Positions 1-9,706 are shown, numbered from the stretch's first letter. The stretch: 64,000 nucleotides of DNA from JAHEEL01 sp963715255 (GCA_963715255.1 CAVQRN010000008.1:62001-126000); one strand, 5' to 3'. Notes: generated by a model from the letters alone, not told the origin. Numbers and translations: made by a program.

Positions 1-106
1 TCTCTCCCTCGGTCAGGCTTGATGCCTCCCGTACGTACCCGACGACGCGCACATCTTCTCCCACGCTCTCGATGCTGCTGCCCACCGTGAGTATGACAGG
101 AGTACA

Positions 107-676
107 GTGAGTGGTCAACAACTGCCGCTGAGTGGTTTCGTGTCCGCCCTCCGCGCACGATGCCGCTGGTACGCTCTCTGGGTGTCACGAGCCCTCGTCT
201 TGAACGCGAGTCTCGAACCACTCTCGGTGGTTCCCGTGCGGCGCGCACTGGTGCTCGTGCTGCGGGACCGGGCCGACCTCCTGGTCACGAATGGTGCGAT
301 CTGGCGATCCGAGGTCGTGTCGATGCCGTCGCCGTCGGTCGTTCGGCTCAGGCGCTACGTGCGAGTTCCCTATCAGCGGCGGGTCCCGGTCAATCGCTCA
401 ACCGTCTTCCAGCGTGATGATCACCGGTGCCAGTACTGCGGAAGTCATGCCGAGAATCTCGATCACGTCGTCCCCCGGTCGCAGGGCGGCGAACACTCCT
501 GGTCGAATGTCGTTGCCGCATGCAGGCGCTGCAACACCAAGAAGGGGGGCCGCACGCCGACCGAGGCAGGGCTCCGGCTCGCTTCTGTACCGCGACCGCC
601 GCGGATCGACACATGGGTGGCGGCTGCGATCGGTGGGGCAGTAGATCCGGACTGGGCGCCCTACGTCACGGCGTAG
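107..676 (+). CDS. HNH endonuclease family protein
   Basis: A 189-residue protein with a C-terminal HNH nuclease fold: CQYC near residues 108-111, LDHVVPRSQGG near 118-128 and a second zinc pair CRRC near 139-142, giving a Cys4 zinc site around the catalytic histidine. The N-terminal part (LNASLEPLSVVPVRRALVL) is the conserved region seen in the small single-copy HNH proteins of Actinobacteria. The GTG start at 107 has AGGAG four bases upstream; family members usually begin near the in-frame GTG at 182, so the first 25 residues may not be translated. The gene converges on and overlaps the stress protein gene by 11 bp. Nuclease activity is inferred from the family; its biological substrate is unknown. 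Confidence 0.85.
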   Translation: MSGQQLPLSGFVSALRARCRWYALWVSRALVLNASLEPLSVVPVRRALVLVLRDRADLLVTNGAIWRSEVVSMPSPSVVRLRRYVRVPYQRRVPVNRSTVFQRDDHRCQYCGSHAENLDHVVPRSQGGEHSWSNVVAACRRCNTKKGGRTPTEAGLRLASVPRPPRIDTWVAAAIGGAVDPDWAPYVTA

Positions 677-1190
677 CCGAGCGGATGAGCAGGACGGGCT
701 TCGGAGACCGGCGAACGATCTTGGTGCCGGTGGATCCGAGGAACCCCTGGAAGCGGCCCTGACCGTGGGAACCGATCACCACGACCTCGGCGTCGAGCGC
801 AACGAGTTGCTCGATGATCGTCTGTGCCACGTTCTCGCTCTCGGCGAAGCGACCTTCGACCTCGATGCCTCGTTCCCGGAGCGCACCAACGAGCGGAGCC
901 GTGTTCTGGCGGAGCTTGTCGGTGAGGTAGCGATCGATCAGCGAGTCGTCACCGGGCCAACCCCTCGGGGTCTCATGTGAGACGGCGGGGGTTTCGACGA
1001 AGGTGTAGTCTGCGACGACGCTGGCGCTCTCCCCGGCACTCCACTGGGTGCGCATGTCGTTGAGGAAGGTACGCGGTATCTCGACGACCGTCAGCACGGT
1101 GACTCGGCCGTCGGCCCCCGCGAGGGCGGCGGCGAAATCTGCCGCCGCGGAAACCTCGATCGCTCCGTCGGTTGCGATGAGTATGTGCAC
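666..1190 (-). CDS. Universal stress protein (UspA family)
   Basis: A 174-residue single-domain USP. It starts with ILIATDGA, the usual first strand and nucleotide-contacting Asp, and ends with GSHGQGRFQGFLGST, which fits the G-x2-G-x9-G-(S/T) ATP-binding motif. The ATP-binding type is therefore likely. The GTG start at 1190 is preceded by GGAGG at ideal spacing. The role (stress survival, nucleotide-dependent signalling) is known only for the family; no regulatory partner is visible beside it. Confidence 0.9.
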   Translation of the reverse strand: MHILIATDGAIEVSAAADFAAALAGADGRVTVLTVVEIPRTFLNDMRTQWSAGESASVVADYTFVETPAVSHETPRGWPGDDSLIDRYLTDKLRQNTAPLVGALRERGIEVEGRFAESENVAQTIIEQLVALDAEVVVIGSHGQGRFQGFLGSTGTKIVRRSPKPVLLIRSATP

Positions 1191-1219
1191 GGTTCCTCCT
1201 GGGGGTATCGATCCTCAGC

Positions 1220-1994
1220 CTATACGGAGAGTCCTGCCTCGTGCGCGATCTCGATCAACGTCGGGGTCTCGATGCCGGCTGAGCGGGCATGGCCGATCGC
1301 CCGCTCGAGGCGTCTCGGAGCGCTCCGTCCGGTCGTGCCGTGTTCGGGATCACCGTCGATCGCGGCGGACCATGGCGTTGATCGCCCGGTCCCGATCGAC
1401 GGGGGTGCCGACGAGCCAGTCCTGGATGTCGAGGATCTCCAAGGCGACAGCGCTCGCAAGAGGGCGATGCTCGTTCCACAGCCCGGAGACGGTTCCGCCG
1501 ACTCTCAAGCCGGCGATGTTCGCGGTCAGAATGTAGAGGTTCTTCGCGACCAGGGCGTCGACCAGGGCGTCGTCGGAAATCCGCTCGGCCGGGATGCCGA
1601 TCGATGTCAACGCCCCGACGAGCAGACCGGCTTCCGGTCCTGCAACCGGCGTCGGGATGAGGACCTTCGTTGCACGCCCCGGTTTCTTCTCGAACCACAC
1701 GACGGCAACGGTCGGCGACGTGATTGCGTGACGCTCCCAGTCGCGGGGGAGAAGCTCGTTCTGGATCAACCCCACGCGGGACCGCCACCCGTCCGGCATC
1801 TGATCGAGGGATGTGTGGAGATCATCCTCTCCGACCGTTACGAGGGCCAGGACCGGTTCGGGGACGACACGGGCTGCATCCGCAGGGGGAGTGGATCGCA
1901 GTATCGGGAATACGGGATAACCGGAGCGGAGAAGGGCATGGGAGAACACCGCTCCCATCTCGCCGACGCCGATGAGGGTGACGGATTGTTTCAT
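1220..1994 (-). CDS. NAD(P)-binding Rossmann-fold protein, frameshifted
   Basis: The N-terminus VTLIGVGEMGAVFSHALL carries a GxGxxG dinucleotide motif after the first beta strand, as in ketopantoate reductase and 6-phosphogluconate dehydrogenase relatives. The substrate cannot be read from the sequence. The frame opening at the ATG at 1994 hits a stop near 1350, but the adjacent frame continues from about 1371 with a helical C-terminus ending EIAHEAGLSV at 1220. The span is one base more than a multiple of three, so a single inserted base near 1371 (GTCCGCCGCG on the coding strand) explains the break. Divergent from mraZ. Confidence 0.7.
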
Positions 1995-2053
1995 GGGCCG
2001 CAGGCTACCGGGTCACGGGTGGGGACGTCGGGGTGCGTCCGGGGGAGATTGAG

Positions 2054-2082
2054 TTGACAAGTGGCGCGCAGTGGGCCATAGT
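2054..2082 (+). promoter_or_regulatory. Promoter of the dcw operon (Pmra)
   Basis: A perfect -35 TTGACA at 2054-2059, a 17-bp spacer and a -10-like CATAGT at 2077-2082 (4 of 6 consensus bases). Transcription would begin near 2089, leaving about 40 nt of leader before the mraZ start at 2130. It is the best promoter match I found in the window and sits where the family places the mra promoter. Confidence 0.75.
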
Positions 2083-2096
2083 GGGGCCTCGTGGTA
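2062..2096 (+). promoter_or_regulatory. MraZ operator repeats
   Basis: TGG-starting pentamers (TGGCG, TGGGC, TGGGG, TGGTA) begin at 2062, 2072, 2082 and 2092, exactly 10 bp apart. MraZ rings are known to bind TGGGN repeats with 5-bp spacers upstream of mraZ. The array overlaps the spacer, the -10 element and the likely start site of the promoter, which suggests autorepression of the whole dcw operon. Confidence 0.8.
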
Positions 2097-2129
2097 GATG
2101 ATGATCGCAGCGCAACGGAGGCGCGAAGC

Positions 2130-2561
2130 GTGTTTCTCGGAGAATACAGCCACTCGCTTGACGAGAAGGGCCGGGTCGTGATGCCAAGCAAGTTCCGCAC
2201 GGGACTTGACGATGGGTGCGTTGTGACCAAAGGCCAGGAGCACTGCATCTACGTCTTTCCAATGGATCGATGGGAAGAGGAGTCGAGCAAGGTCCTCAAG
2301 CTGCCGCGGACTGATCGGCGGGCCAGGAACTTCTCGCGGTCCTTCTTCGCCTCAGCGTCGGATCAGGCACTCGATCGGCAGGGACGAGTGCAGATTCCAG
2401 AATCACTGCGCCGCTACGCGGGGTTGGAGAAGGACCTGACGGTGGTCGGTGTCGCAGACCGGATCGAGGTCTGGGCGGCCGACACCTGGCGCACGGTGGC
2501 GGAGGAGGCCGACGTGTACTACTCCGAGATCGAGGAGGCGCTCTCAGAGGATGGAATATGA
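2130..2561 (+). CDS. mraZ: Transcriptional regulator MraZ
   Basis: 143 residues, the family length, with two AbrB/SpoVT-type half-domains. Each carries the conserved loop: SLDEKGRVVMPSKFR near residues 7-21 and ALDRQGRVQIPESLR in the second half. I place the start at GTG 2130 (GGAGG eight bases upstream), which gives the canonical MFLGEYSHSLD start; an upstream in-frame GTG at 2091 would lie at or before the transcript start. MraZ forms an oligomeric ring that represses its own operon; the matching operator lies just upstream. Confidence 0.95.
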   Translation: MFLGEYSHSLDEKGRVVMPSKFRTGLDDGCVVTKGQEHCIYVFPMDRWEEESSKVLKLPRTDRRARNFSRSFFASASDQALDRQGRVQIPESLRRYAGLEKDLTVVGVADRIEVWAADTWRTVAEEADVYYSEIEEALSEDGI

Positions 2562-2705
2562 GCAAGCGATTCGAGCACCGGGTCACCGACCCCGTACTCG
2601 AACCGACGAAATGGTCTGGCCTGTGGTCAGTCCCCCGGATGCCAATTGGAAGGCCCCTTACTCCGCCCGCTTCCATGTTGGCGCCAGCGCTCCGGGGGGC
2701 TGACC

Positions 2706-3641
2706 ATGGATCAGACCATGGACAGCTACCACGAACCCGTCCTTGTGAGGGAGTGCATCCAGATGTTCGCTCCTGCGGCACACGGCGTGATCGTGGATGG
2801 CACGTTCGGCGGCGGTGGCCACACGCGGCATCTTCTCGATGCCTATCCACACGTGCGGATCATCGGGATCGACCGCGATCCAGATGCGATTGCCAACACG
2901 CCGAACGATTCACGGGTACGCGTCGTGCTCGGGAACTTCGCAGAGATCGAACGGATCGTGCACGATGAGTTGGGCTCACCACCTGACGGTCCTGGGGCCG
3001 TTGACGGGGTTCTTCTGGACCTGGGCATCTCATCACATCAAGTCGATGCCGCAGCACGGGGGTTCTCCTATCACCGCAGCGGTCCGATCGACATGCGGAT
3101 GGGTCGGGATGTGTCGCAGTCGGCTGGCGATATCGTCAACGAGTACGACCGCGACGACCTCCGTGATCTCATCCGCCGCTTCGGAGAGGAGCGCTACGCA
3201 GGGCGCATCGCGGACGCGATCATCGCATCGCGGCCTATCGGCGACACGACTGCCCTCGCGTCGGTCATTGCGAACGCCGTCCCGGCAGCGGCACGCCGTT
3301 CCGGACATCCGGCCAGGAAGACGTTTCAGGCTCTCCGCATCGCCACGAACGCTGAGCTGGACGCACTCTCGACCGGTCTCGAATCCGCCATCCAACTCCT
3401 CAAACCGGGGGGGAGGATCTGCGTGATCGCGTACCACTCGCTCGAAGACCGCATCGTGAAGCGACGTATCGCCGAGGGCACGACCGACTGTGTGTGTCCG
3501 CCGGATCTCCCGGTGTGCGGGTGCGATCGGCGCGAGGAACTCAAAGACCTCGGGCGATTCCGCCCCTCGGCTGACGAGATCACCGGGAACCCCCGTGCGC
3601 GGAGTGCGATCATGCGAGTCGCAGAGAAGGTTTCGCTATGA
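2706..3641 (+). CDS. rsmH: 16S rRNA m4C1402 methyltransferase RsmH (MraW)
   Basis: 311 residues. The SAM-binding loop DGTFGGGGHTRHLL, the DLGISSHQ motif, GFSY, IAYHSLEDRIVK and the C-terminal NPRARSAIMR are all present, which is diagnostic of RsmH. It N4-methylates C1402 of 16S rRNA in the ribosomal P site. ATG 2706 follows a G-rich Shine-Dalgarno; ATG 2718 is possible. About 145 bp separate it from mraZ, the only sizeable gap in the first part of the operon. Its stop overlaps the ftsL start (ATGA). Confidence 0.97.
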   Translation: MDQTMDSYHEPVLVRECIQMFAPAAHGVIVDGTFGGGGHTRHLLDAYPHVRIIGIDRDPDAIANTPNDSRVRVVLGNFAEIERIVHDELGSPPDGPGAVDGVLLDLGISSHQVDAAARGFSYHRSGPIDMRMGRDVSQSAGDIVNEYDRDDLRDLIRRFGEERYAGRIADAIIASRPIGDTTALASVIANAVPAAARRSGHPARKTFQALRIATNAELDALSTGLESAIQLLKPGGRICVIAYHSLEDRIVKRRIAEGTTDCVCPPDLPVCGCDRREELKDLGRFRPSADEITGNPRARSAIMRVAEKVSL

Positions 3642-4036
3642 CGGCCGGCGCTCTCCCTCGGTCAACGGCCCGTCGCGTCGGGGCACGAGAACAGACACGC
3701 AGACGTCCGGTCGTCCGACCGCTCGTGATATTCACGATCGCAGTCATCTTGACCTTCTTCGCCGTCATCTACTCGCGGATCTCTCTCGACCGAACTGCAT
3801 TCGAACTCCAACGGCTCGACCGAGAGATCGCTGCGGAGCAGGAGATCCATTGGGACCTGCGCGTCGACTACGCACGACTCCAGGCGCCCGCACTGATCAC
3901 ACAACGGGCCGCCGCTCTCGGGCTCGTCTACCCGGAGGATCGTTACACGATCGAGATCTCCGGCATGGCGGACACGGTCGGCGGCCCAGAGGATCGATGG
4001 ATGGATCTGCGAGCGCTGTTCGTGGAGCAGCCATGA
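3638..4036 (+). CDS. ftsL: Cell division protein FtsL
   Basis: 132 residues: a basic cytoplasmic N-terminus (about 1-26), one transmembrane helix (about 27-46, PLVIFTIAVILTFFAVIYS) and a periplasmic helical segment with spaced leucines that fits the FtsL coiled coil. Sequence conservation in FtsL is low, so the assignment rests on topology, length and position between rsmH and ftsI. It would form the FtsQLB complex that activates FtsWI. A separate ftsB is not visible in this cluster. Confidence 0.85.
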   Translation: MTAGALPRSTARRVGAREQTRRRPVVRPLVIFTIAVILTFFAVIYSRISLDRTAFELQRLDREIAAEQEIHWDLRVDYARLQAPALITQRAAALGLVYPEDRYTIEISGMADTVGGPEDRWMDLRALFVEQP

Positions 4037-4054
4037 TGATCGAAGGAGGGGAAC

Positions 4055-4117
4055 GATGCGAAGGCCGAACGCTGGCGGCCACGCGACCGACCGTCGAGAG
4101 ACGCTGAGGGCGGTCTG
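4055..4117 (+). CDS. Possible 20-residue leader peptide before ftsI
   Basis: A short reading frame with a strong Shine-Dalgarno (AAGGAGG, 4042-4048) six bases before ATG 4055; it ends two bases before the ftsI start. The peptide is basic and polar (MRRPNAGGHATDRRETLRAV) with no recognisable family. It could couple translation to ftsI, or the ribosome site could be incidental. Evidence is weak. Confidence 0.25.
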
Positions 4118-4119
4118 AG

Positions 4120-5858
4120 ATGGCACGAACGAAGTTTCGCTTCGTCGACCTACGGCTCATCGCGGTCGGACTCGTCTTCGTCCTCGCATGGGCAGGTATC
4201 GGCTTTCGCCTCTTCCGCGTCCAAGGCGCCGATGCAGCTGAACTTGCACAGCTTGGATTCGATCAACGCGTTCGCCACGAAACGATTCAGGCGAAGCGAG
4301 GAACCATCTACGACCGAGAAGGTATCGAACTCGCGGTCACCGTCTACGGGAAAGCGCTCGTCGCTGATCCGAGCCTCGTTGAGGCCCCAGAGGAGGCAGC
4401 CGCGATACTCGCTCCGATCGTCGACGTCGACTACGTCGAACTGATCCAGCGACTCGAGGGGGATGGGCGATTCACATACGTTGCTCGCAGGCTCGAGAGC
4501 GGCACGGTCGAGCGTGCGCGCGAAGCGATCGAGTCGGCCGACCTGATCGGTTTCTCGTTCGTGGAAGAGCCGCTGCGTATCTATCCCTCGGGTGCCCTCG
4601 CGGCTCCGGTCATTGGCATCACGCGGCTTGACGATGGGACCGGCATCGAAGGAATCGAAGCGGTGATGGAGACCGAACTCGCCGGTCACCCCGGCAAGCG
4701 AGTCGTCGAACGCGATCAGTCCGGCCGCGCGATCCTCAAGCGGACTTCCTCCTCGAGCCTTCGGTCGCCGGTTCCGATGTCGTGCTGACGCTGGATCGCG
4801 AGATCCAGTACATATCCGAGACGTCGCTCCAAGCAGGGATCGACCGCTCGGGGGCGCTCGGCGGTTCGGTGATCGTCTTGAACATCGCGAACGGCGAGAT
4901 CCTCGCCATGGTGTCACTCCCGGGCTTCGATGGATCCGACCGGTCGACGCTCGACCCATCGACCCTCCGCAACCGTGCGATCACCGATGTATATGAACCG
5001 GGCTCTACCCTCAAGGTCGTTACCGTCGCTGCAGCCCTCGAGGAGGGTGTCGTTCGCCCTGACACGCCGTTCGAGACCCCCAATGAGATCGAGGTAGGCG
5101 ACGAGACCTACTCCGACCACGGAAGCAATCCACCCGTCATGACCGTTTCGGACATCGTCGCTCAGTCATCCAACGTGGGCACCATCAAGATCCAGCGTCA
5201 ACTCGGGAACGAGGCGCACTACCGGTATCTCGACGCGTTCGGTCTCGGCCGTCCCGCCTCGATCGATTTCGCCGGCGAGTCGACCGGACGCCTCGACCAC
5301 GTGTCAGAGTGGAACAATGTGGCGGCAGGTCCTTCGGCAGCGATCGGCTACGGCGTGGGAGCGACCCCGCTCCAGATGGCTTCTGTCTTCGCGACCCTCG
5401 CCAACGACGGCGAATGGGTCGAACCGCACGTTATCGCGGAGATCGTCGGGTCGGACGGAGGGCGAACGATCACCGAGCCGAGGCGCCATCGGGTTGTCTC
5501 CGCCGAGACGGCGCGAACGATGCGGACGATGTTGCGACGAGTCGTTGAGGATGGCACCGGATTTCGCGCCGCCATCGACGAGTTCCCGGTCGGAGGTAAG
5601 ACCGGAACGACCGACAAATTCGACGTCGCCACCGGAAAGTACAGTGACACGGATACGATCGCCTGGTTCATCGGGATCGCTCCGATCGACGACCCCGAGA
5701 TCGTGGTGGTCGTCGTCCTCGACTCGCCCAGCGGGATGATCGCCGGCGGCTACGACATGTCGTTTGGCGGAACCTCCGCTGCTCCCATCTTCGCCGAGAT
5801 CGCAGAGTCCACACTTCACCAACTTGGTGTGTCTCCTACACACAACGGCGATGCCTGA
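4120..5858 (+). CDS. ftsI: Penicillin-binding protein FtsI (PBP3), one frame break
   Basis: Division-specific transpeptidase, about 579 residues: a cytoplasmic start, a membrane anchor near residues 11-29, the PBP dimerisation domain (KRGTIYDREG near 65-75) and the transpeptidase domain with active-site serine in PGSTLK, SSN in QSSNVG and KTGT in GGKTGTTDK. The frame breaks near 4742: the first frame stops at 4788, while the second supplies FLLEPSVAGSDVVLTLDREI without loss of a domain. The span is one base short of a multiple of three, so one missing base is the likely cause. An essential gene in single copy is unlikely to be truly broken. Confidence 0.93.
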
Positions 5859-7314
5859 TCCGGTCCTCCTCTCGGATCTCGTTCGTCGCCTTCCCGGCGG
5901 CGGGCGACTCGTTGGTGGGGATGCGCAGATCACCGGTGTGACTCACGACTCGCGCCTTGTGGGTTCTGGTGACCTCTTCGTTGCGATCCCCGGCGAACAG
6001 CAGGACGGTCATGACTTCGTGGACCGCGCGATCGCTGCGGGGGCCGCAGCGGTCGTCGTTGAACGCGATGTCGGCAGCCCAAGCCAGATCGTCGTGTCCG
6101 ATGCTCGGGCAGCAATGCCCTGGATGGCAGCTGCTGTGTATGGAGAGCCTTCCCTCCGGCTCCCGGTGGTCGGCGTAACGGGAACGAACGGCAAGACCAC
6201 GGTTACGCACATGATCGAACGAATTCTGGTTGCGGCCGGACGCACCGCCGCCATCGTCGGCACCGTCGGTGCGAGGATCGGCGATACGCCGAGGTCGGTA
6301 GCGAGAACGACACCGGAAGCATCCGATCTCCAGAGGCTGCTCTCCGAGATGGTCGAAGCAGGTGTCGACGTGGCAGCGATCGAAGTCTCGAGCCATGCGC
6401 TCAGCCTCCATCGAGTCGACGGGATCCACTTCCGGGTCGCCGCCTTCACGAATCTGATGCAAGATCACCTCGACTTCCACGGCGACATGGAGTCGTACTT
6501 CGCTGCGAAGGCTTCCCTGTTCACGGCCGATCGAACGGACCACGCAGTGATCGCCATAGACGGCGAACCGGGCAGGAGGATCGCCGCCGCAACCGACGTG
6601 CCGGTGACCACAGTGGCGCTCGATCGCGACGCTGACGTCCGGGCGTCGTCGATTGTCGAGTCGATCGCCGGCTCCTCATTCGTCCTCACCACCAACGGTC
6701 GGCAATTCCCGGTCGACCTGTCGATCCCCGGACGATTCAACGTCGAGAACGCGACGGTCGCGGCCGCCGTCGCCCTCGAGATTGGCATCGACGATGTGAC
6801 CATCTCCCGGGGCCTGTCGTCGGTCGGAACGATCCCCGGTCGATTCGAGCGCATCGAAAGCGGCCGAGGCTTCGGAGTGATCGTCGACTACGCGCACACC
6901 CCTGATGCCATTGAAGCCGTCATCGCCAGCGCCCGCCGCATATCGGAAGGTCGCGTCATTGTCGTCTTCGGAGCAGGCGGAGATCGCGATAGGGAGAAAC
7001 GTCCGGCCATGGGGAGGGCGGCGAGTCGGGCCGACGTCGCCATCCTGACCTCCGACAATCCACGCTCGGAGGACCCGGCAGCGATCGTGGCGGCCGTCCG
7101 CGCTGGGATCCCCGAACCAACCGCGATCGCCGAGGAACCCGATCGGCGCCGCGCGATCCGAGCGGCCCTCGAAGCAGCGGGATCGGGCGACCTCGTCCTC
7201 GTCCTCGGAAAGGGGCACGAGACAGGCCAGGAGATTGCCGGCAGGATCGAACCGTTCGACGACCGAGTCGTCGTGACCGACGAATTGAGAGCCATTGTGG
7301 AGTCGGCAATATGA
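5851..7314 (+). CDS. murE: UDP-MurNAc-tripeptide ligase MurE (meso-DAP type)
   Basis: 487 residues. Adds the third residue to UDP-MurNAc-L-Ala-D-Glu. The ATP loop GTNGKTTVTHM, EVSSHAL and the C-terminal domain with TSDNPRSEDP are present. DNPR is the motif that selects meso-diaminopimelate rather than lysine, so the peptidoglycan is predicted to be the DAP type. ATG 5851 overlaps the end of ftsI by 8 bp, and the stop overlaps murF (ATGA). Confidence 0.96.
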   Translation: MPDPVLLSDLVRRLPGGGRLVGGDAQITGVTHDSRLVGSGDLFVAIPGEQQDGHDFVDRAIAAGAAAVVVERDVGSPSQIVVSDARAAMPWMAAAVYGEPSLRLPVVGVTGTNGKTTVTHMIERILVAAGRTAAIVGTVGARIGDTPRSVARTTPEASDLQRLLSEMVEAGVDVAAIEVSSHALSLHRVDGIHFRVAAFTNLMQDHLDFHGDMESYFAAKASLFTADRTDHAVIAIDGEPGRRIAAATDVPVTTVALDRDADVRASSIVESIAGSSFVLTTNGRQFPVDLSIPGRFNVENATVAAAVALEIGIDDVTISRGLSSVGTIPGRFERIESGRGFGVIVDYAHTPDAIEAVIASARRISEGRVIVVFGAGGDRDREKRPAMGRAASRADVAILTSDNPRSEDPAAIVAAVRAGIPEPTAIAEEPDRRRAIRAALEAAGSGDLVLVLGKGHETGQEIAGRIEPFDDRVVVTDELRAIVESAI

Positions 7315-8645
7315 CGGGCCCGCTGGATTGGACGCTCGCGATGGTGGCCGCAGCGACCGGTGGTGTCATCGACGGCGATCCGACGATGCCAGTGCACTCG
7401 ATCTCGACCGACTCCCGAGCCGCTGAGCCCGGGTCGGTATTCGTCGCGATCCGCGGTGAGCGGCATGACGGACACGACTTCGCCGCCGATGCCGTCGGAA
7501 TCGGTGCCGTCGCAGCCCTCGTCGAGCGAGGCAGCCACGCAGGTCTGGTGCCCCGCATCGAAGTCGAGGACACGACAACCGCCTTGCGTGATCTCGCCGC
7601 ATACCGCAGAAACGAGCTTCGAATGCCCGTGGTGTCGGTAACCGGTTCGACCGGCAAGACATCGACGAAAGACTTGCTTGCCGCTGCGATACCGGGTTCG
7701 TGGGCATCCCCTCGTTCGTACAACAATGAGATCGGTGTCCCTCTCACCGTCCTCACCACACCGGACGACGCGACGGCATTGGTGATCGAGGTTGGTTCCC
7801 GTGGACTCGGCCATATCAAGTGGCTCATGTCGGCGATTCGCCCAACGGTTGCCGTCATCACCAACCTTGGCGTCGTCCACTTCGAGACCTTCGGCTCTCG
7901 CGACGCCGTCGCCGACGGCAAGTGGGAGCTCGTCGAGGGCCTGGCCGAAGGCGCTACCGCCGTCCTGCCGGACGACGAACCCCGGCTCCGGCGCGAACAT
8001 CCCGGTCCAACCGTAACCTTCGGAGAGAGCCCGGAGGCGTTGGTTCGTATCTCGAACCTCTCAACCGACGACGAAGGCCGCCCTTCGTTCGAGATTCGAT
8101 CGTTCGGCCGGATTCTCCCGGTCACACTGTTGATGGCGGGGCCACACAATGCCCGCAACGCGGCGGCAGCGTTTGCAGCCGCAACGGCCATCGGAATCGA
8201 TCCGGCGGTTGCCGCGTCGGGATTGTCGACGGCGGTTGCCTCGCCGTGGCGAATGGACGTCAGGACCGGGCGTTTCACCGTCGTCAACGACGCATACAAC
8301 GCCAACCCGACCTCGATGGCGGCGGCCCTGCGAACCGTGGCTGCGATGCCCGGCCGGTCCTACGCCATCCTCGGCGAAATGGCCGAACTTGGCTCGATCA
8401 CGACCGAAGAGCACCGACGGATAGGCGTGCTTGCTGCGGATCTCGCCTACCAGGATGTTGTCACGGTCGGGCAGGATCACGGCCTCGCCGCCGAAGCGGG
8501 TGGCAGGAACTTCGCGAATGCTTCCGACGCGTTCGACCGCATCATGGAGCAGGTGCGCGAAGGCGACGTGGTCCTGGTGAAGGCCTCGCGTTCGGTCGGA
8601 CTCGAGACGGTCGCCGAGAGGCTCATTGAGGTTGCCGCTTCATGA
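7311..8645 (+). CDS. murF: UDP-MurNAc-tripeptide:D-Ala-D-Ala ligase MurF
   Basis: 444 residues; Mur ligase with ATP loop GSTGKTSTKDLL, the SYNNEIGVPLTVL segment typical of MurF and NDAYNANPTSM in the C-terminal part. It adds D-Ala-D-Ala to complete the pentapeptide precursor. Overlaps murE and mraY by 4 bp each, so translation is probably coupled. No D-Ala-D-Ala ligase (ddl) gene lies in the window. Confidence 0.96.
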   Translation: MTGPLDWTLAMVAAATGGVIDGDPTMPVHSISTDSRAAEPGSVFVAIRGERHDGHDFAADAVGIGAVAALVERGSHAGLVPRIEVEDTTTALRDLAAYRRNELRMPVVSVTGSTGKTSTKDLLAAAIPGSWASPRSYNNEIGVPLTVLTTPDDATALVIEVGSRGLGHIKWLMSAIRPTVAVITNLGVVHFETFGSRDAVADGKWELVEGLAEGATAVLPDDEPRLRREHPGPTVTFGESPEALVRISNLSTDDEGRPSFEIRSFGRILPVTLLMAGPHNARNAAAAFAAATAIGIDPAVAASGLSTAVASPWRMDVRTGRFTVVNDAYNANPTSMAAALRTVAAMPGRSYAILGEMAELGSITTEEHRRIGVLAADLAYQDVVTVGQDHGLAAEAGGRNFANASDAFDRIMEQVREGDVVLVKASRSVGLETVAERLIEVAAS

Positions 8646-9706
8646 TTCAGTTGCTCATTTCCGCAGCAATCGCATTCGCCTTCACGATCTTCGTGACGCC
8701 GATCGGGATCCGTGTGCTCCGGGCTCGTAGCATCGGGCAGTTCATCCAGGAGGACGTGCATGGTCACATGCACAAGAGGGGGACCCCGACGATGGGCGGT
8801 GTGGTCCTGATCCTTGGGACGGCGCTCGGCTACGTCGTTGCGCACTTCAGTCTCTTCACGGTCGGGAAGGGTCTGGACTTCAGCATGAGCGTGTTCGCTC
8901 CGGAGGGTCTCCTCGCCCTGTTCGCCCTCGTCGGCATGGGTGTGATCGGGTTCCTCGATGACTTCACCAAGTACGCGAGGAAGCACAACCAAGGTCTCTC
9001 GAAGCGGTCGAAGTTCCTCGGACAACTCGCTGTGGCAGCAGTATTCGCCGGGTGGGCTGTGCACATCGGCGTCTCCACGGAACTCTCGTTCGTTCGGCCG
9101 ATCGGTATCGATCTTGGGCCGATCCTGTACTTCGTTCTCGTCCTCTTCATGCTCACTGCCGCGGCCAACGCGGTGAACCTGACGGATGGGCTTGACGGTT
9201 TGGTGGCCGGGTCGGTCTCACTCGTGGCCGGCGCCTACGTTCTGATCGCCTTCTGGCAGTGGAGAAACATCGGGGAGTACTTCGTCAATCTCAACGGGGC
9301 GCTCGACCTTGCGACCTTCGCCGCTGCCGTCGTGGGAGCTGCACTCGGGTTCCTCTGGTGGAACGCCGCACCGGCGAAGATCTTCATGGGTGATACCGGC
9401 TCGCAGGCCCTGGGTGGGGCGCTCGCTGCGCTCGCCCTGCTCACCAATACCCAGTTCCTTCTCGTCCTGCTCGGTGGTCTCTACGTCGTCGAGACGCTCT
9501 CGGTCATCGGCCAGGTGTTCGCTTTCCGCGTGTTCGGCCGACGCATCCTCCGCATGGCTCCGATCCACCACCATTTCGAACTCAAGGGCTGGCCGGAGAC
9601 GACCGTGATCATCCGATTCTGGATCCTGGCCGGAATAGCGGTTGCCCTCGGAGTCGGCGTGTTCTACGCGGACTTCGTGACGATCACCCAAGTTGGGGCA
9701 CCGTGA
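8642..9706 (+). CDS. mraY: Phospho-MurNAc-pentapeptide transferase MraY
   Basis: 354 residues, a polytopic membrane enzyme of about ten helices that transfers phospho-MurNAc-pentapeptide to undecaprenyl phosphate (lipid I). Family signatures: HKRGTPTMGG, the Asp pair in GFLDDFTK, NLTDGLDGLVAGS, MGDTGSQALGG and PIHHHFELKGWPE. It starts at the ATG overlapping murF and ends in the GTGA that opens murD. Confidence 0.97.
   Translation: MIQLLISAAIAFAFTIFVTPIGIRVLRARSIGQFIQEDVHGHMHKRGTPTMGGVVLILGTALGYVVAHFSLFTVGKGLDFSMSVFAPEGLLALFALVGMGVIGFLDDFTKYARKHNQGLSKRSKFLGQLAVAAVFAGWAVHIGVSTELSFVRPIGIDLGPILYFVLVLFMLTAAANAVNLTDGLDGLVAGSVSLVAGAYVLIAFWQWRNIGEYFVNLNGALDLATFAAAVVGAALGFLWWNAAPAKIFMGDTGSQALGGALAALALLTNTQFLLVLLGGLYVVETLSVIGQVFAFRVFGRRILRMAPIHHHFELKGWPETTVIIRFWILAGIAVALGVGVFYADFVTITQVGAP

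Noticed and set aside
1..106. Promoter or gene end in the first bases
   Set aside because: Too short to judge; no clear -35/-10 pair or reading frame was found before the AGGAG of the HNH gene.
2091..2129. Leaderless start of mraZ at GTG 2091
   Set aside because: It lies almost exactly at the predicted transcript start, but GTG 2130 has a strong ribosome site and gives the canonical MFLGEYSH N-terminus.
2558..2704. Small gene between mraZ and rsmH
   Set aside because: An ATGA overlap with the mraZ stop exists, but the frame runs into rsmH out of phase and its product shows no structure; the spacer is better left unassigned.
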